From: Promethearchaeota archaeon Loki_b32 | Lineage (GTDB): Archaea > Asgardarchaeota > Lokiarchaeia > Sigyniarchaeales > SOKP01 | Direction of reading: 5' to 3' | DNA: 64,000 bases | Assembly: GCA_005223125.1 (NCBI GenBank) | Contig: NJBH01000002.1 | Coordinates: 124,001 to 188,000, forward strand | Shown here: positions 9,354 through 18,295 of the stretch, piece by piece | Position numbering within the stretch: the first letter of the stretch is position 1 | Layout: the number at the start of each line of letters is the position of its first letter | Notes under the pieces: model-generated | The model's input: only the letters and a program-made list of their open reading frames with translations | What the model was told of the DNA's origin: nothing | Database searches by the model: none | Program-made: the position numbers and the translations under genes

Positions 9354-10599
9354 GTCTATAACCTCTTGGTGTTGCTTTTTTTCCTATAATTTCTTCAAAT
9401 TTTTTTAAATATAATTCTTTAAAATCTACTCGTGATAATTTTACTTCATTATCCACGGCTGTAAGCCATATATTATAATTTTCCAACCCGCAATATCCCG
9501 CTGAAATTAATTTTAATACTTCATTTAAATCAATGTCTATCAATTTTGGCCATCCAATATCTAATAGTCTTTTATTAATACCAAAATACCATGCAGGTAT
9601 ATCTATTCGCATTGGAGTATCAATTCGAGTTGGTAAAATATGAAATGATATGATTGCTGGAAAGTCCAGCATCTCAAAAATAATTTTTTGAGCGTGCTTA
9701 ATAAAATCTGGATCTTCAGATAACGTTGGGAAATTAGATTCAATAAATTGTCTAAAATTTGTTCTTATTAATTTTTCCGCTCGTCGCCATCTGGTGCTAG
9801 CACCTAATAATAATGGTTTAGTATATCCAGAATCCTTTGCGTTACTAAGAATTAATAAAGAATCGGGTTTCCTTGCGATTAATTCTTCGGTCAACAAGAT
9901 AATATCTTTATCTCTTATTGATTTTGCTAATTTGAATGCATTTTTTGGTCTATCCAACGCTTCTGAAAGAAGTCTTTTTCTCAATTTTTTATCTGAAATT
10001 TTCTCTTTTAAGATCTCCTTTATTAAGAATTCTCTATAAAAAGAGGTTCTACTCTCTTTACTAATCCCTATAAGTAAAATTCCCTTTTCTTTACATAATT
10101 TTAATAATTTTAAATAAATTTCAAAATAATCTAGGATAAATCCCTTATTATTTTCCAGTTTAAGTTCCAATGGTAAGTGAACCATTCTACCATAAAGAGA
10201 ACCATCAATTAATAATATACCTTCAAATTGTTTTTCAATAGCTTGAATTCCTGCTAAATGTTCCGTCCATTCCATTACTCTTCCAATAAAAGTTGATTGA
10301 GTCATAATATTAGAGAAGTCAAAATCCGTAAAAATGGTTCTATACTTATTTTTCTTACCTAATGCTAAAGCACGACAGACAAAAAAGAAGCCTCCATTTG
10401 ATGTTGGACATCTCCCTCGACTACTATCTATTGCTATGACATCTTGTTCAGGGATACAGGAGTCTAATTGATAATTTATCCAATGAGCTTTAAATTTATT
10501 TTCATAAAATTTATTAATTTTTTTGTCCTCAAAATTTTCTAAAATCCTCTTAGATTTAGTATTTAAATCTACGATGAATTCTGTTAGAAATTCTGGCAT
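9337..10599 (-). CDS. nurA: NurA 5'-3' nuclease
   Basis: 420 aa RNase H-like NurA-domain nuclease. The metal-binding aspartate motifs are visible: D58 in VIAIDSSRGR and a second in LLIDGSLYGRM near residue 131. The GISKESRTS strand-loop typical of the family lies near 180, and a C-terminal Asp/Asn motif follows. NurA works with HerA to digest DNA ends and expose 3' single strands. It is the first gene of the repair operon; the 192 bp upstream, up to the Argonaute gene, are AT-rich and probably hold the promoter. Confidence 0.92.
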   Translation of the reverse strand: MPEFLTEFIVDLNTKSKRILENFEDKKINKFYENKFKAHWINYQLDSCIPEQDVIAIDSSRGRCPTSNGGFFFVCRALALGKKNKYRTIFTDFDFSNIMTQSTFIGRVMEWTEHLAGIQAIEKQFEGILLIDGSLYGRMVHLPLELKLENNKGFILDYFEIYLKLLKLCKEKGILLIGISKESRTSFYREFLIKEILKEKISDKKLRKRLLSEALDRPKNAFKLAKSIRDKDIILLTEELIARKPDSLLILSNAKDSGYTKPLLLGASTRWRRAEKLIRTNFRQFIESNFPTLSEDPDFIKHAQKIIFEMLDFPAIISFHILPTRIDTPMRIDIPAWYFGINKRLLDIGWPKLIDIDLNEVLKLISAGYCGLENYNIWLTAVDNEVKLSRVDFKELYLKKFEEIIGKKATPRGYRRVRYP

Positions 10600-10791
10600 T
10601 TTATTATTATATTTTACATTTTTTTCAAATTTTTTGTCTTTAATATAAAGAATACAAATTCAATATTATTTAAATCTTAAAGCTTAATCTGTTAACTTTT
10701 CTTTGCCAAAACGGAATTTTTCCTTTTATATTTTTTTGATTAATGCCTCTTAAGGCTTTTTAGATTCAAATGAGCAATGCTTTTCTATTTT

Positions 10792-12270
10792 TTACATATA
10801 ATTGCTATATGCTGTAGGAGGTGTAATATCTCTACCTTTCAATTCTCCCATTATTTTTCCTACTTTTTTTGATACTGAGAGTGTAACGGGCATTCTTTTA
10901 CAAAAATCTGTGCTATTCCAGTCTAATTTTGTTAAATTGATTATATCTCTTGCTAATATTTCAGTATCACTATCACTTTTTTCTACAATTACTTCAATAG
11001 GTTTTGGTATCATACTACCTGGATATGTATCAAGACAAGGAATGTAACCAGTTGTATAAAGATTAAAGACTTTTTTATTATTGGAATTTCTTTCAAATAC
11101 AGAACCACGAGCTATAGGATAATCTGTTGAGGTAATTGCATTAAAATGACAATATTCTTTAATATGAATAAAATCTTGGATTTCAATATTTTTTGTTGAT
11201 TTTAAAAATCCTTCATTTTCTTCCTCAGTATATTCCGATTTTTTATGTACAACAATTCTATTAGGCTTACTATTATGGTGTTGTCTTTTATATAAGTTAA
11301 TAGCTTGGGACAAAATATCTTTTGCTTGTTCTTCTGTAAGATTGGTTCTTCTAATATCTTCTTCATGTTCAACTTTTAATTCTAAACCTCTAGCCACTTG
11401 AGAGTCACCAGTCCTCATATAGACCTGAGCTATAGCAGCTTTAATAACTACACTATCTCTTTTATTAATATCATAGTAAAATGAAATTCCAACATGAACA
11501 GTTTCAGGATTTAAATCAGCTAATTTCCAGGGAATACCTGAAAATTTATAATATTGGGCAACAACATAGTTCCAAGCAATTGAAGCAGGATCTTCCAAAT
11601 TCCCTCCTTTGAATTCCAATGTTTGAGGAAGCATTAATTGTGTTCGCAAATTCAACTCATATCCTAGAACTTTTATATAATTATGGAAATCATAAAATAT
11701 TGGACGTTCACTTTGATCCATTGAAGCTATTCTCTGTAAATCTCGAAAATTCCGATCGCTTAGTCGGATTTTCTTATCTTTTGTAAATGGATCTGAACAA
11801 GCTTCTAGAATTTTTTTAGGAATAGTAATAATAATAACAGGTCTTGGAAGATTTTGCCCACTCAAATCTTTCAGAATCTGCTTTATATGTTCTGAAAATT
11901 CAACAATTCTTTCATTTCGGTTAGCAATATTAAGAATTTTTTCAATATTTTGTGAAGAAATTTCTTGACAATAATTATCATCTTTCTCCATATAAAATCC
12001 TAACGGACCATCTTGATATAATCCTGGAAAATCAAGATTTCTTATATTTGAATTAGGATATGTCACACCTTCTATTGAATATTGTAATAAAGAAAGAAAA
12101 TCAATTGCCGCATTAATTGATTTTTTCGATCCAATTATTCCTATAGGAATTCTTAAATTATTATGTTCCAATCCATTTGGTTTATAATTTAATAATCCTA
12201 CTCTTGGATCAGCACATGTAGTTTTATCTCTGAAAATTAAATCCGGTTCTGGCACTAAAAACGATCTCAT
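10792..12270 (-). CDS. Short prokaryotic Argonaute (MID-PIWI), catalytically inactive
   Basis: 492 aa, the length of a short pAgo lacking N and PAZ domains. The N-terminus (CADPRVGLLNYKP; PGLYQDGPLGFY) matches the usual opening of short pAgos. The MID region includes LRTQLMLPQTLEF near residues 215-230. In PIWI the first catalytic Asp strand reads VHVGISFYYD (Ser at the Asp position) and the VVHKKSEYTEEE strand lacks the second Asp, so it should bind guide and target without cutting. A strong SD (GAGGAG) precedes ATG 12270. It lies 15 bp after a nuclease-APAZ gene. The pair matches SPARDA, in which guide-directed target recognition activates the associated nuclease. Family call firm; subtype inferred from the partner. 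Confidence 0.88.
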   Translation of the reverse strand: MRSFLVPEPDLIFRDKTTCADPRVGLLNYKPNGLEHNNLRIPIGIIGSKKSINAAIDFLSLLQYSIEGVTYPNSNIRNLDFPGLYQDGPLGFYMEKDDNYCQEISSQNIEKILNIANRNERIVEFSEHIKQILKDLSGQNLPRPVIIITIPKKILEACSDPFTKDKKIRLSDRNFRDLQRIASMDQSERPIFYDFHNYIKVLGYELNLRTQLMLPQTLEFKGGNLEDPASIAWNYVVAQYYKFSGIPWKLADLNPETVHVGISFYYDINKRDSVVIKAAIAQVYMRTGDSQVARGLELKVEHEEDIRRTNLTEEQAKDILSQAINLYKRQHHNSKPNRIVVHKKSEYTEEENEGFLKSTKNIEIQDFIHIKEYCHFNAITSTDYPIARGSVFERNSNNKKVFNLYTTGYIPCLDTYPGSMIPKPIEVIVEKSDSDTEILARDIINLTKLDWNSTDFCKRMPVTLSVSKKVGKIMGELKGRDITPPTAYSNYM

Positions 12271-12285
12271 TTTTTATCTCCTCTT

Positions 12286-13707
12286 TTAATTAAAAAATTT
12301 ATCTATTCTTGTATCATTAACTCCGATTGTTTTAGAGCTCCAATTGACTGTATGCTCCATCAAGGGCTTTATTATAAATTCATTAAACCAGGGATCTTTA
12401 TCTCGGCTAAAATAATCACTAGTTAAGAAATCGCTCCAAAATTCTAACCTAAGTCTCCAACTTGGATTTCTATTCCATTTTGGATTCAAATACTTTTTAT
12501 GTAGATTACTTGAATGGTCTCCTGTTATCGTATTTACACCATTTCTAGTAAAAATAAATCTAGGCCAAATAAATAAACCCATTTTACCATCATATTCATC
12601 TAATCGAATGAAAACAGATTTATGCTCAACATAATACAGTGTTCCATCTGGGCTATAAATTGGTTTAGTTACTGTTTTAATTTTTCTATTGGGTAGATTA
12701 ATTTTAATTGGTTCTACACTGCCCTTTGGTTTATCATCAATAGGTTCGTCATAAGCAAAGAAAAAATCACTCTCCCATCTTCTTAAACCTTTACACCACA
12801 AATATCTTCGTAATGATGTATAAAGTAATTCCCTTTTCCTCTGAATATCAAGCCTATCTGTATCATGGTCATATACTGGTCCTGAAATATGGGGTCTAAG
12901 AACATTCAGATTCTTCTCAAATGACCTTACAACTGGTTCAGGTGCTTCAAATCGTGGAACAACAAATTCAGGTAACCTTTGCTTTTCTTCAGATCTAACT
13001 CTGTCAATTATAGTCTTTTTAAGTTTGAATTTGGATTTAACTTGCCAAAATTTTTGCGGATATTGTAATTCCATAAAATTTAATATAAGATTGTCCTTTT
13101 CTCTCGTTGGATCTCTTCGATTCTTAATTTCTCTTAACAATCTTTTATGCTGTGAATTTAGATTTTTTCTAAAAATATCTTCTCTATCTCTTACTCGTTC
13201 GACTAAACCAAGTAGGGAACAAACCTTTACATCAGTATTTCTAAAAAACTCTAAAATTTCTGATTCATTAGCGGAATTTAACTTTTCTACTTTTTTCTCA
13301 TCAAAATTTAATCCTTCCTTATTATTAAACCAATTTAAAATTTCTTCCTTTTCTGCTTCCCTTGTTAATACTTTTTTAGTCTGATTTTTTTTATTAAATT
13401 TATTCGCAAAAATTACAAATCTAAATCTTCTTTCAGGTCTTAAAATTAACCAATAATAGAAATAGTCAAATATTTCGTGTCTAAGATTTTCAGATTTAGC
13501 AAAAATCGAGACTTGAGTATTTTTAGCTTCTATCCATAAATTTTCTTTCTTATTATCCATGATAATATCAGATAAAGTCCCCTCATTTAAGGAATTCTTA
13601 GTTAAATGATAACCTTGAGTTTGATAATACCTTATAATGTATTTTTTATATAATTCTGAATTATAATTACGAGCTTCTCTCTCTGATTCAAAATCTTCCC
13701 ATGACAT
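12286..13707 (-). CDS. PD-(D/E)XK nuclease fused to APAZ domain (DREN-APAZ-like)
   Basis: 473 aa. The N-terminus has a restriction-endonuclease-like core: D47 in GTLSDIIMD, then E60-x-K62 in LWIEAKNTQ. This fits a PD-(D/E)XK active site, with no Sir2 or TIR motif. A charged linker (about 150-260) leads to a C-terminal region (about 270-473) rich in Trp/Arg, with KRELLYTSLRRYLW and PSWRLRLEFWSDFL segments, where APAZ domains sit in short pAgo partners. In SPARDA systems this protein forms a heterodimer with the short pAgo and degrades DNA and RNA non-specifically after target recognition. First gene of the pair, divergent from the AAA-type gene at 13906. Nuclease motif is seen; APAZ is inferred from position, length and partner. 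Confidence 0.8.
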   Translation of the reverse strand: MSWEDFESEREARNYNSELYKKYIIRYYQTQGYHLTKNSLNEGTLSDIIMDNKKENLWIEAKNTQVSIFAKSENLRHEIFDYFYYWLILRPERRFRFVIFANKFNKKNQTKKVLTREAEKEEILNWFNNKEGLNFDEKKVEKLNSANESEILEFFRNTDVKVCSLLGLVERVRDREDIFRKNLNSQHKRLLREIKNRRDPTREKDNLILNFMELQYPQKFWQVKSKFKLKKTIIDRVRSEEKQRLPEFVVPRFEAPEPVVRSFEKNLNVLRPHISGPVYDHDTDRLDIQRKRELLYTSLRRYLWCKGLRRWESDFFFAYDEPIDDKPKGSVEPIKINLPNRKIKTVTKPIYSPDGTLYYVEHKSVFIRLDEYDGKMGLFIWPRFIFTRNGVNTITGDHSSNLHKKYLNPKWNRNPSWRLRLEFWSDFLTSDYFSRDKDPWFNEFIIKPLMEHTVNWSSKTIGVNDTRIDKFFN

Positions 13708-13905
13708 TGTATCTTATTTTTTCATTTTTTTATAAGAATAAATTATACTTCCTTATGTTACTTATGTTGTATATTATATATATAAACTTTATGTCAAATA
13801 TATTATTATAAAAAATTACTAATCTTTGAAAAACTAAATCTTTAAATCTTAGTTTATCGAATTATTATAATGTAGATAATGTTGCTAATTTATTAATAAG
13901 TTAAT

Positions 13906-15033
13906 ATGCCTGAAAAAAATTCGAATTTTCCAAAGATTAGAAATTTAGTTTTGGATGCTGTAAAGGAAGGTATTAATGAGAAAAAGATTTTTTATGATAT
14001 TTCTCCTAATTGGCATCAATATTTTCATTATGAAAGTAATCCTTTAGACTCATTTACTCCACATGAACCTTTTGAAGACCATCTAAATGAATTATTTGTT
14101 AATAGAGAAGCGGAAATTCATTTAATTTCAAATTATTTTGGAAGTATAAAAACTATTCCATATAACATGCATATCGCAATAATAGGTTCTAAAGGAATAG
14201 GTAAGCATACGACCCTAAAAATAATATGTAAAATCATTCAAGAATCGTTTCCAGAAATATCTTTTGAATATTATAACTTAAAAACAGGTAAAGATTTTAA
14301 AAATAATTCAGATTTAGAAGATTTTGAGTTAAATAATTTAGATAAACAAGAGCTAGATATTCGCCTCATCTCTTGTTCTGGTAAAAATAAGTGGTTGGTT
14401 TTAAAGAGAATTAATAACTATAAGAAGAAAAGTAAAATTTTTTTCACTATCTGGCATACTAGGGATTTTCCTATGAATGAAGGTTTAAAAATAAACAAAA
14501 TCATTTATTTTCGAAATTACAATAAAGAAGTTGTTACTAAAATTTTCGAGCGTAGAATTAAAAAGTTCCTAAATGAGAAAAAAGGAAATAAAAGTTACAT
14601 TAATAGTCTTTACAAGAATCTTCTTCCTTCTATTATCAGTGCATTTCAAGGTAATTTAAAACTTAGTTTTCATTTCTTTAAACAAATTCATCAATTAGCA
14701 AAAATGCAGAATTTAGATGAAATTCCACAATCCTTAATAGAGGAGTTAATGAATAATTATCTATTAATAAAAAGCCAAAAGATTACAAATAAAGAAAAAG
14801 AGATAATTAATTATCTTTTAAATGCTCAAAATGTTAAATTCATCACTACCAGCGATTTAAGAGATGATCTTCAATTTGATCGAACAGTAGCATGGAGATA
14901 CTTAGAGAATTTAACTAAAAAAAACATATTAACACGAGTAAAATACGGAAATCCCTCAAGATATAAAATCAATGACATTTTTCTGAGTTTTTATGAAGAT
15001 GAATTAAAAAATAGAATAATATTTAAAGAATGA
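13906..15033 (+). CDS. AAA/STAND-like P-loop protein with degenerate Walker motifs and C-terminal winged helix
   Basis: 375 aa. A P-loop-like GSKGIGKHTT sits near residue 94, with His where Ser/Thr normally follows the Lys. A Walker B of the DExx type is not evident (the strand reads KWLVLKRINN, then KIFFTIW). The layout NREAEIHLISNYF before the P-loop recalls Orc1/Cdc6-like and archaeal STAND ATPases. The last 80 residues form a winged helix (KEKEIINYLLNA, TTSDLRDDLQFDRTVAWRYLENL). It may therefore be a DNA-binding regulator with lost or altered ATPase activity. It is divergent from the Argonaute pair and 13 bp upstream of an unknown 266-aa gene; the two look like a unit. Confidence 0.6.
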   Translation: MPEKNSNFPKIRNLVLDAVKEGINEKKIFYDISPNWHQYFHYESNPLDSFTPHEPFEDHLNELFVNREAEIHLISNYFGSIKTIPYNMHIAIIGSKGIGKHTTLKIICKIIQESFPEISFEYYNLKTGKDFKNNSDLEDFELNNLDKQELDIRLISCSGKNKWLVLKRINNYKKKSKIFFTIWHTRDFPMNEGLKINKIIYFRNYNKEVVTKIFERRIKKFLNEKKGNKSYINSLYKNLLPSIISAFQGNLKLSFHFFKQIHQLAKMQNLDEIPQSLIEELMNNYLLIKSQKITNKEKEIINYLLNAQNVKFITTSDLRDDLQFDRTVAWRYLENLTKKNILTRVKYGNPSRYKINDIFLSFYEDELKNRIIFKE

Positions 15034-15046
15034 TAAGTGAAACAAC

Positions 15047-15847
15047 ATGCCATTATTGAGAATCTTTCATGATGTATATACCAAATCTGAAATAAGTCGA
15101 ATAGAAGAAAATATTAAAATTAAAAACGAAAATTTTGCTGAATTTGATGAAGAGAAGAAAATATTAAAACCTGGTTTTCGTAAAAGTAAACAAATCTTCA
15201 AACCTACTTCAAAAGGATATTATCTCACGGAATATTTTGAGATTGATAAAAGGTCAATGCCCTCCTATTATACTGAGATGTATTACTTTAAAAACCTGAC
15301 TGAAAAAATCGAATCAGAAGAAAAATTTTATCCCATCCTTATAAAAATCTTATTCAACAGGAAAAAAAAAGTATTATGTTTATATAGTAAACAAATTTTA
15401 AGAAATGATCTTGTTAATAATTTAGTAATCAAATTAAGGAATAAACACGGTTTAGATTTTAAGACACAACCCCAGAATTATATTTTTAAAGAAGATGAAT
15501 TAGATGACCTTGTTGATGCATTAGATATAAAAGACTACACTGCAATTTCTGTCTGGGATAAAGATAATAGGGCGATCTTAGAGAATCCTCAGAAGATTAC
15601 TGAGACTGAAAAGTTTATATCGTTCTTAAATGATACATATAAGGGTAAGTGGCATTACTTAAAAGTACCTTTTGATGAGCTGAATATCGAACTTAAAATT
15701 AATAATAAGACTCAGAAATACATCACTTTTATCAACGATTTTGTTGATGATATGCATTTAACTAATGCAGTAGATTTTTTAGTTTCGAAGATTTTTGAAG
15801 TTGAGGATTTCAGTGGTTCAAAACAAGTATTTATAAATTCATTTTAA
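15047..15847 (+). CDS. Hypothetical protein paired with the AAA-type gene
   Basis: 266 aa soluble protein of unknown function. No signal peptide, TM segment or motif that I can name. It alternates charged helices and beta strands; a NRKKKVLCLYSKQ strand follows about residue 100 and an acidic EDELDDLVDALDIKDY stretch lies near 150. It follows the degenerate ATPase by 13 bp and probably shares its transcript, within a cluster of conflict genes. It may be the effector or adaptor of a two-gene system, but nothing in the sequence proves this. Confidence 0.5.
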   Translation: MPLLRIFHDVYTKSEISRIEENIKIKNENFAEFDEEKKILKPGFRKSKQIFKPTSKGYYLTEYFEIDKRSMPSYYTEMYYFKNLTEKIESEEKFYPILIKILFNRKKKVLCLYSKQILRNDLVNNLVIKLRNKHGLDFKTQPQNYIFKEDELDDLVDALDIKDYTAISVWDKDNRAILENPQKITETEKFISFLNDTYKGKWHYLKVPFDELNIELKINNKTQKYITFINDFVDDMHLTNAVDFLVSKIFEVEDFSGSKQVFINSF

Positions 15848-15948
15848 TGATAATTGAAATTTAATTTATATACATTAAAGAATCTCAGTAAATGGGGATA
15901 TTTTAAAGATGAGATTTCAAATTTTAATTATATATTAAAATAATTGAA

Positions 15949-16584
15949 TTAAATTACTTTTTTATTAAGTTCAATTATTATTTCTTCAATCTTCTCTGTG
16001 TCATTAACAAAATTTTCTTTTTTATCATTCTCATAGATACCATGAATCCCTATTTGATATTTGTTTAGGATAGCAATAAGATCATATTCAGGATTGGTAA
16101 AAAAACATTGAAGGGTGATTAGATCATTTATATCAAAGTAATTTCTTATCATTTTTATTCTTCCTTTAACATAATCTGCCGTTCTATTGAATTCAGGTCT
16201 TCTATTATTCCATTCTCCTTGTTGAAGGATTTCAACTCTCCAAGCATGAGTAATTATTTCACTTCTCTGATTCATTTCATTTAAAAGATTAGAAATATAT
16301 TCTACGATCGTTTTCAAACGCAAGGTTTTATCTCTACTTTTCTTAAAGGAGTTAATATATAGGATAATAAAAGGGCTTATAATAGCAATTATTTGAATTA
16401 ATTCTGAGAACTCAATAAGATTATAACAACTGAATAATATAATTAAACCAAATATAGCTAAACCAATCAAAATGAATCTATAATAAATTTTAAGAATATT
16501 TATTAAATTATAATTCTTTTTTCTATCCTCTTTATGAAGTATTTTTTCTTTGTTATCTGTAGATATTTTGATCACGCCCTCCAA
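15949..16584 (-). CDS. Two-transmembrane protein with C-terminal cytosolic helical domain
   Basis: 211 aa. Two adjacent membrane helices lie at about residues 35-53 (FILIGLAIFGLIILF) and 61-77 (IIAIISPFIILYI). A cytosolic helical domain follows with conserved-looking Trp/Arg residues (AWRVEILQQGEW, FNRTADYVKGR). The arrangement recalls 2TM effectors of the SLATT type found in nucleotide-signalling and other immune loci, but I see no diagnostic motif, so this is only a suggestion. It reads opposite to its neighbours between two candidate conflict modules, 101 bp from the end of the gene at 15047. Confidence 0.5.
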   Translation of the reverse strand: MEGVIKISTDNKEKILHKEDRKKNYNLINILKIYYRFILIGLAIFGLIILFSCYNLIEFSELIQIIAIISPFIILYINSFKKSRDKTLRLKTIVEYISNLLNEMNQRSEIITHAWRVEILQQGEWNNRRPEFNRTADYVKGRIKMIRNYFDINDLITLQCFFTNPEYDLIAILNKYQIGIHGIYENDKKENFVNDTEKIEEIIIELNKKVI

Positions 16585-17317
16585 ATATTAATGCGAATAT
16601 TAGTAATTTTATCTCTTTATTGTATATTTTTCCCTAATGTAATATATTTTTTTTGTATTAGCTTATAATACACACAATAGAAATTTATCTTTTTCCCATT
16701 TTCCTCGATATTTTTTATCTCAAGCTGTATTGCCTCTAACTACTAAGGAAAATGCGATACAACACCCTTTATCACCGTGTGTTGTCCTTTGTCTCGCTGG
16801 TGTCTCTTGTTATACCTAATTAAATAGGAAAAAGGCGAAACGGAATAAAAGAACACCTTAAGAAAGTCTTGATCTTCTTATCTTGCATTTTTTCTTCTTT
16901 TGAGCTTCCATGTGCGAGAAACAATTTCATTACAAAACTTTTTAAAAAATGCGAGCATATAATGGTTAGAAAGAAGTGATTTTACTCCAGATATCTTAAC
17001 TGAATATGAATATATGTCGCTTGTAGGCCTATATAAATATAATTACTTCTTTCTAATAAATTTAGCGGTGAATAATCTAATATTTTGATTTTATAAAAAT
17101 AATGCTTCAAAATCTTAATTATGCTATAAAAATAAATAGAATAAGTCACAGTTCATTAGGATTCAGGCTTTAAAATCCTTTGACACTGTTATATTATTTC
17201 TATTTTTTATTTAAATTAGGATAAATTATAATTTTTTAAAATCCTAAAAAATTATGGATTATAAATTTAAAAGTGACAATGTTTTTAAAAATAATAAAAC
17301 CAAATATAGAATGAATA
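16585..17317. other. 733-bp non-coding region with a relatively GC-rich core and inverted repeats
   Basis: No convincing ORF on either strand. From about 16690 to 16930 the base composition is visibly less AT-rich than the surroundings and holds several short stems, for example ACAACAC at 16759-16765 pairing with GTGTTGT at 16779-16785. A longer inverted repeat follows at 16966-17056. The last 250 bp are plain AT-rich DNA leading to the DprA-like gene and probably contain its promoter. An unrecognised RNA gene, or a small degenerate mobile element, is possible. Confidence 0.4.
16966..17056. repeat. 16-bp inverted repeat with 59-nt spacer (possible RNA stem or element ends)
   Basis: The arms are TTAGAAAGAAGTGATT (16966-16981) and AATTACTTCTTTCTAA (17041-17056). 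They are complementary at 15 of 16 positions, and the remaining G-T pair is allowed in RNA read from the plus strand. The loop contains TGTAGGCCTATA. It is the strongest stem in the intergenic region. It could be a stable RNA, a terminator-like structure or the terminal repeats of a very small element. Confidence 0.4.
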
Positions 17318-18295
17318 ATGCTAGAAGAAGTAAATTCACATCGAAATATAATTGATTACATATTTCTATTACGGATTATGAAGTTCTCAAAATCAGGGCT
17401 TATTAAATTATTTCAAATTCCTACAATGGAGATATCTCGATTAAAATCCTTAAATAAAGAATTTTTAACTAAGATTCTGCTTACTAAAAAGAAATCAAAC
17501 CTAGAATATTTCAACAAAATTTCAAAACTATATGATTTTAATCCTAACGAAGAGGAATACTCTGAATTGGAGAAATTAGTTAAATATTGCATCCAGAAAA
17601 ATATTACAATTGCAACACCTTTCGATAAAAACATTCCTAAATTGCTTCAAATTTTGCAGCCCGGAAAGCGTGATTTAGTATTTATCAAAGGTCAGATTAT
17701 AGATAAAGATTTAAAATCTTACTCTATATGTGGATCTCGAACGCCAACAAAAGAAGCAATTACTAAGACTCGGCAAATCGCGGAATTGCTAGCTAAATAT
17801 AAATTCACGCTTATAAATGGTTTTGCAAAAGGTATAGATATTGAGGCTTTTATCGGAGCTAATGCGCAAAATGGGAGATATATAGGTGTTTTAGCATCCG
17901 GAGTTGAAAATGTTTATCCTAATGAGAATAAACAATATGTACAGTCAGTTATTAAAAATGGTGCCTTAATATCGCAAAATCTTTTATGGAATCGTATTAA
18001 TAAGTTCGCACTACAAATGAGAAACCGATTTTCTGCACAATTATCATTAGGTAGCATCTTCATTGAAGGTAATTATAGATCAGGAACGATATGGCAATAT
18101 AAATTTGCGAAAGAAATTATGCGCCCTGTATTTTATCTGGAGCCAGAGAATTGGAATCACGATAACACACATATTTTAAAGATTGTTAGGGATGGGGGCG
18201 GAATTGAAATAAAAAATGATCTTAGTAATATCAAAAATATAATTGAGATTTTAGAAAAGGAGTATTCTAAGAGAATGGAGAGCTTTAATGACTAA
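17318..18295 (+). CDS. DprA/Smf-like Rossmann-fold protein (ShosA-like)
   Basis: 325 aa. The core (about residues 130-290) has the DprA motif series: SICGSRTPTKEA, then LINGFAKGIDIEA, then GVLASGVENVYPNENKQ, then ALISQN, RNRFSAQLSLGSIFIEG and RSGTIWQYKFAKEI. A helical N-terminal extension of about 120 residues precedes it. DprA in transformable bacteria loads RecA on ssDNA. In this genome the gene overlaps a phosphoribosyltransferase gene by 8 bp, the arrangement of the ShosTA toxin-antitoxin/anti-phage system, in which the DprA-like ShosA counteracts the PRTase ShosT. DprA fold is certain; the ShosA-like role is inferred from the pairing. Confidence 0.85.
   Translation: MLEEVNSHRNIIDYIFLLRIMKFSKSGLIKLFQIPTMEISRLKSLNKEFLTKILLTKKKSNLEYFNKISKLYDFNPNEEEYSELEKLVKYCIQKNITIATPFDKNIPKLLQILQPGKRDLVFIKGQIIDKDLKSYSICGSRTPTKEAITKTRQIAELLAKYKFTLINGFAKGIDIEAFIGANAQNGRYIGVLASGVENVYPNENKQYVQSVIKNGALISQNLLWNRINKFALQMRNRFSAQLSLGSIFIEGNYRSGTIWQYKFAKEIMRPVFYLEPENWNHDNTHILKIVRDGGGIEIKNDLSNIKNIIEILEKEYSKRMESFND

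Noticed and set aside
16690-16930. RNase P or SRP RNA in the less AT-rich intergenic core
   Set aside because: Conserved blocks of these RNAs could not be recognised on either strand, and the stems are short.
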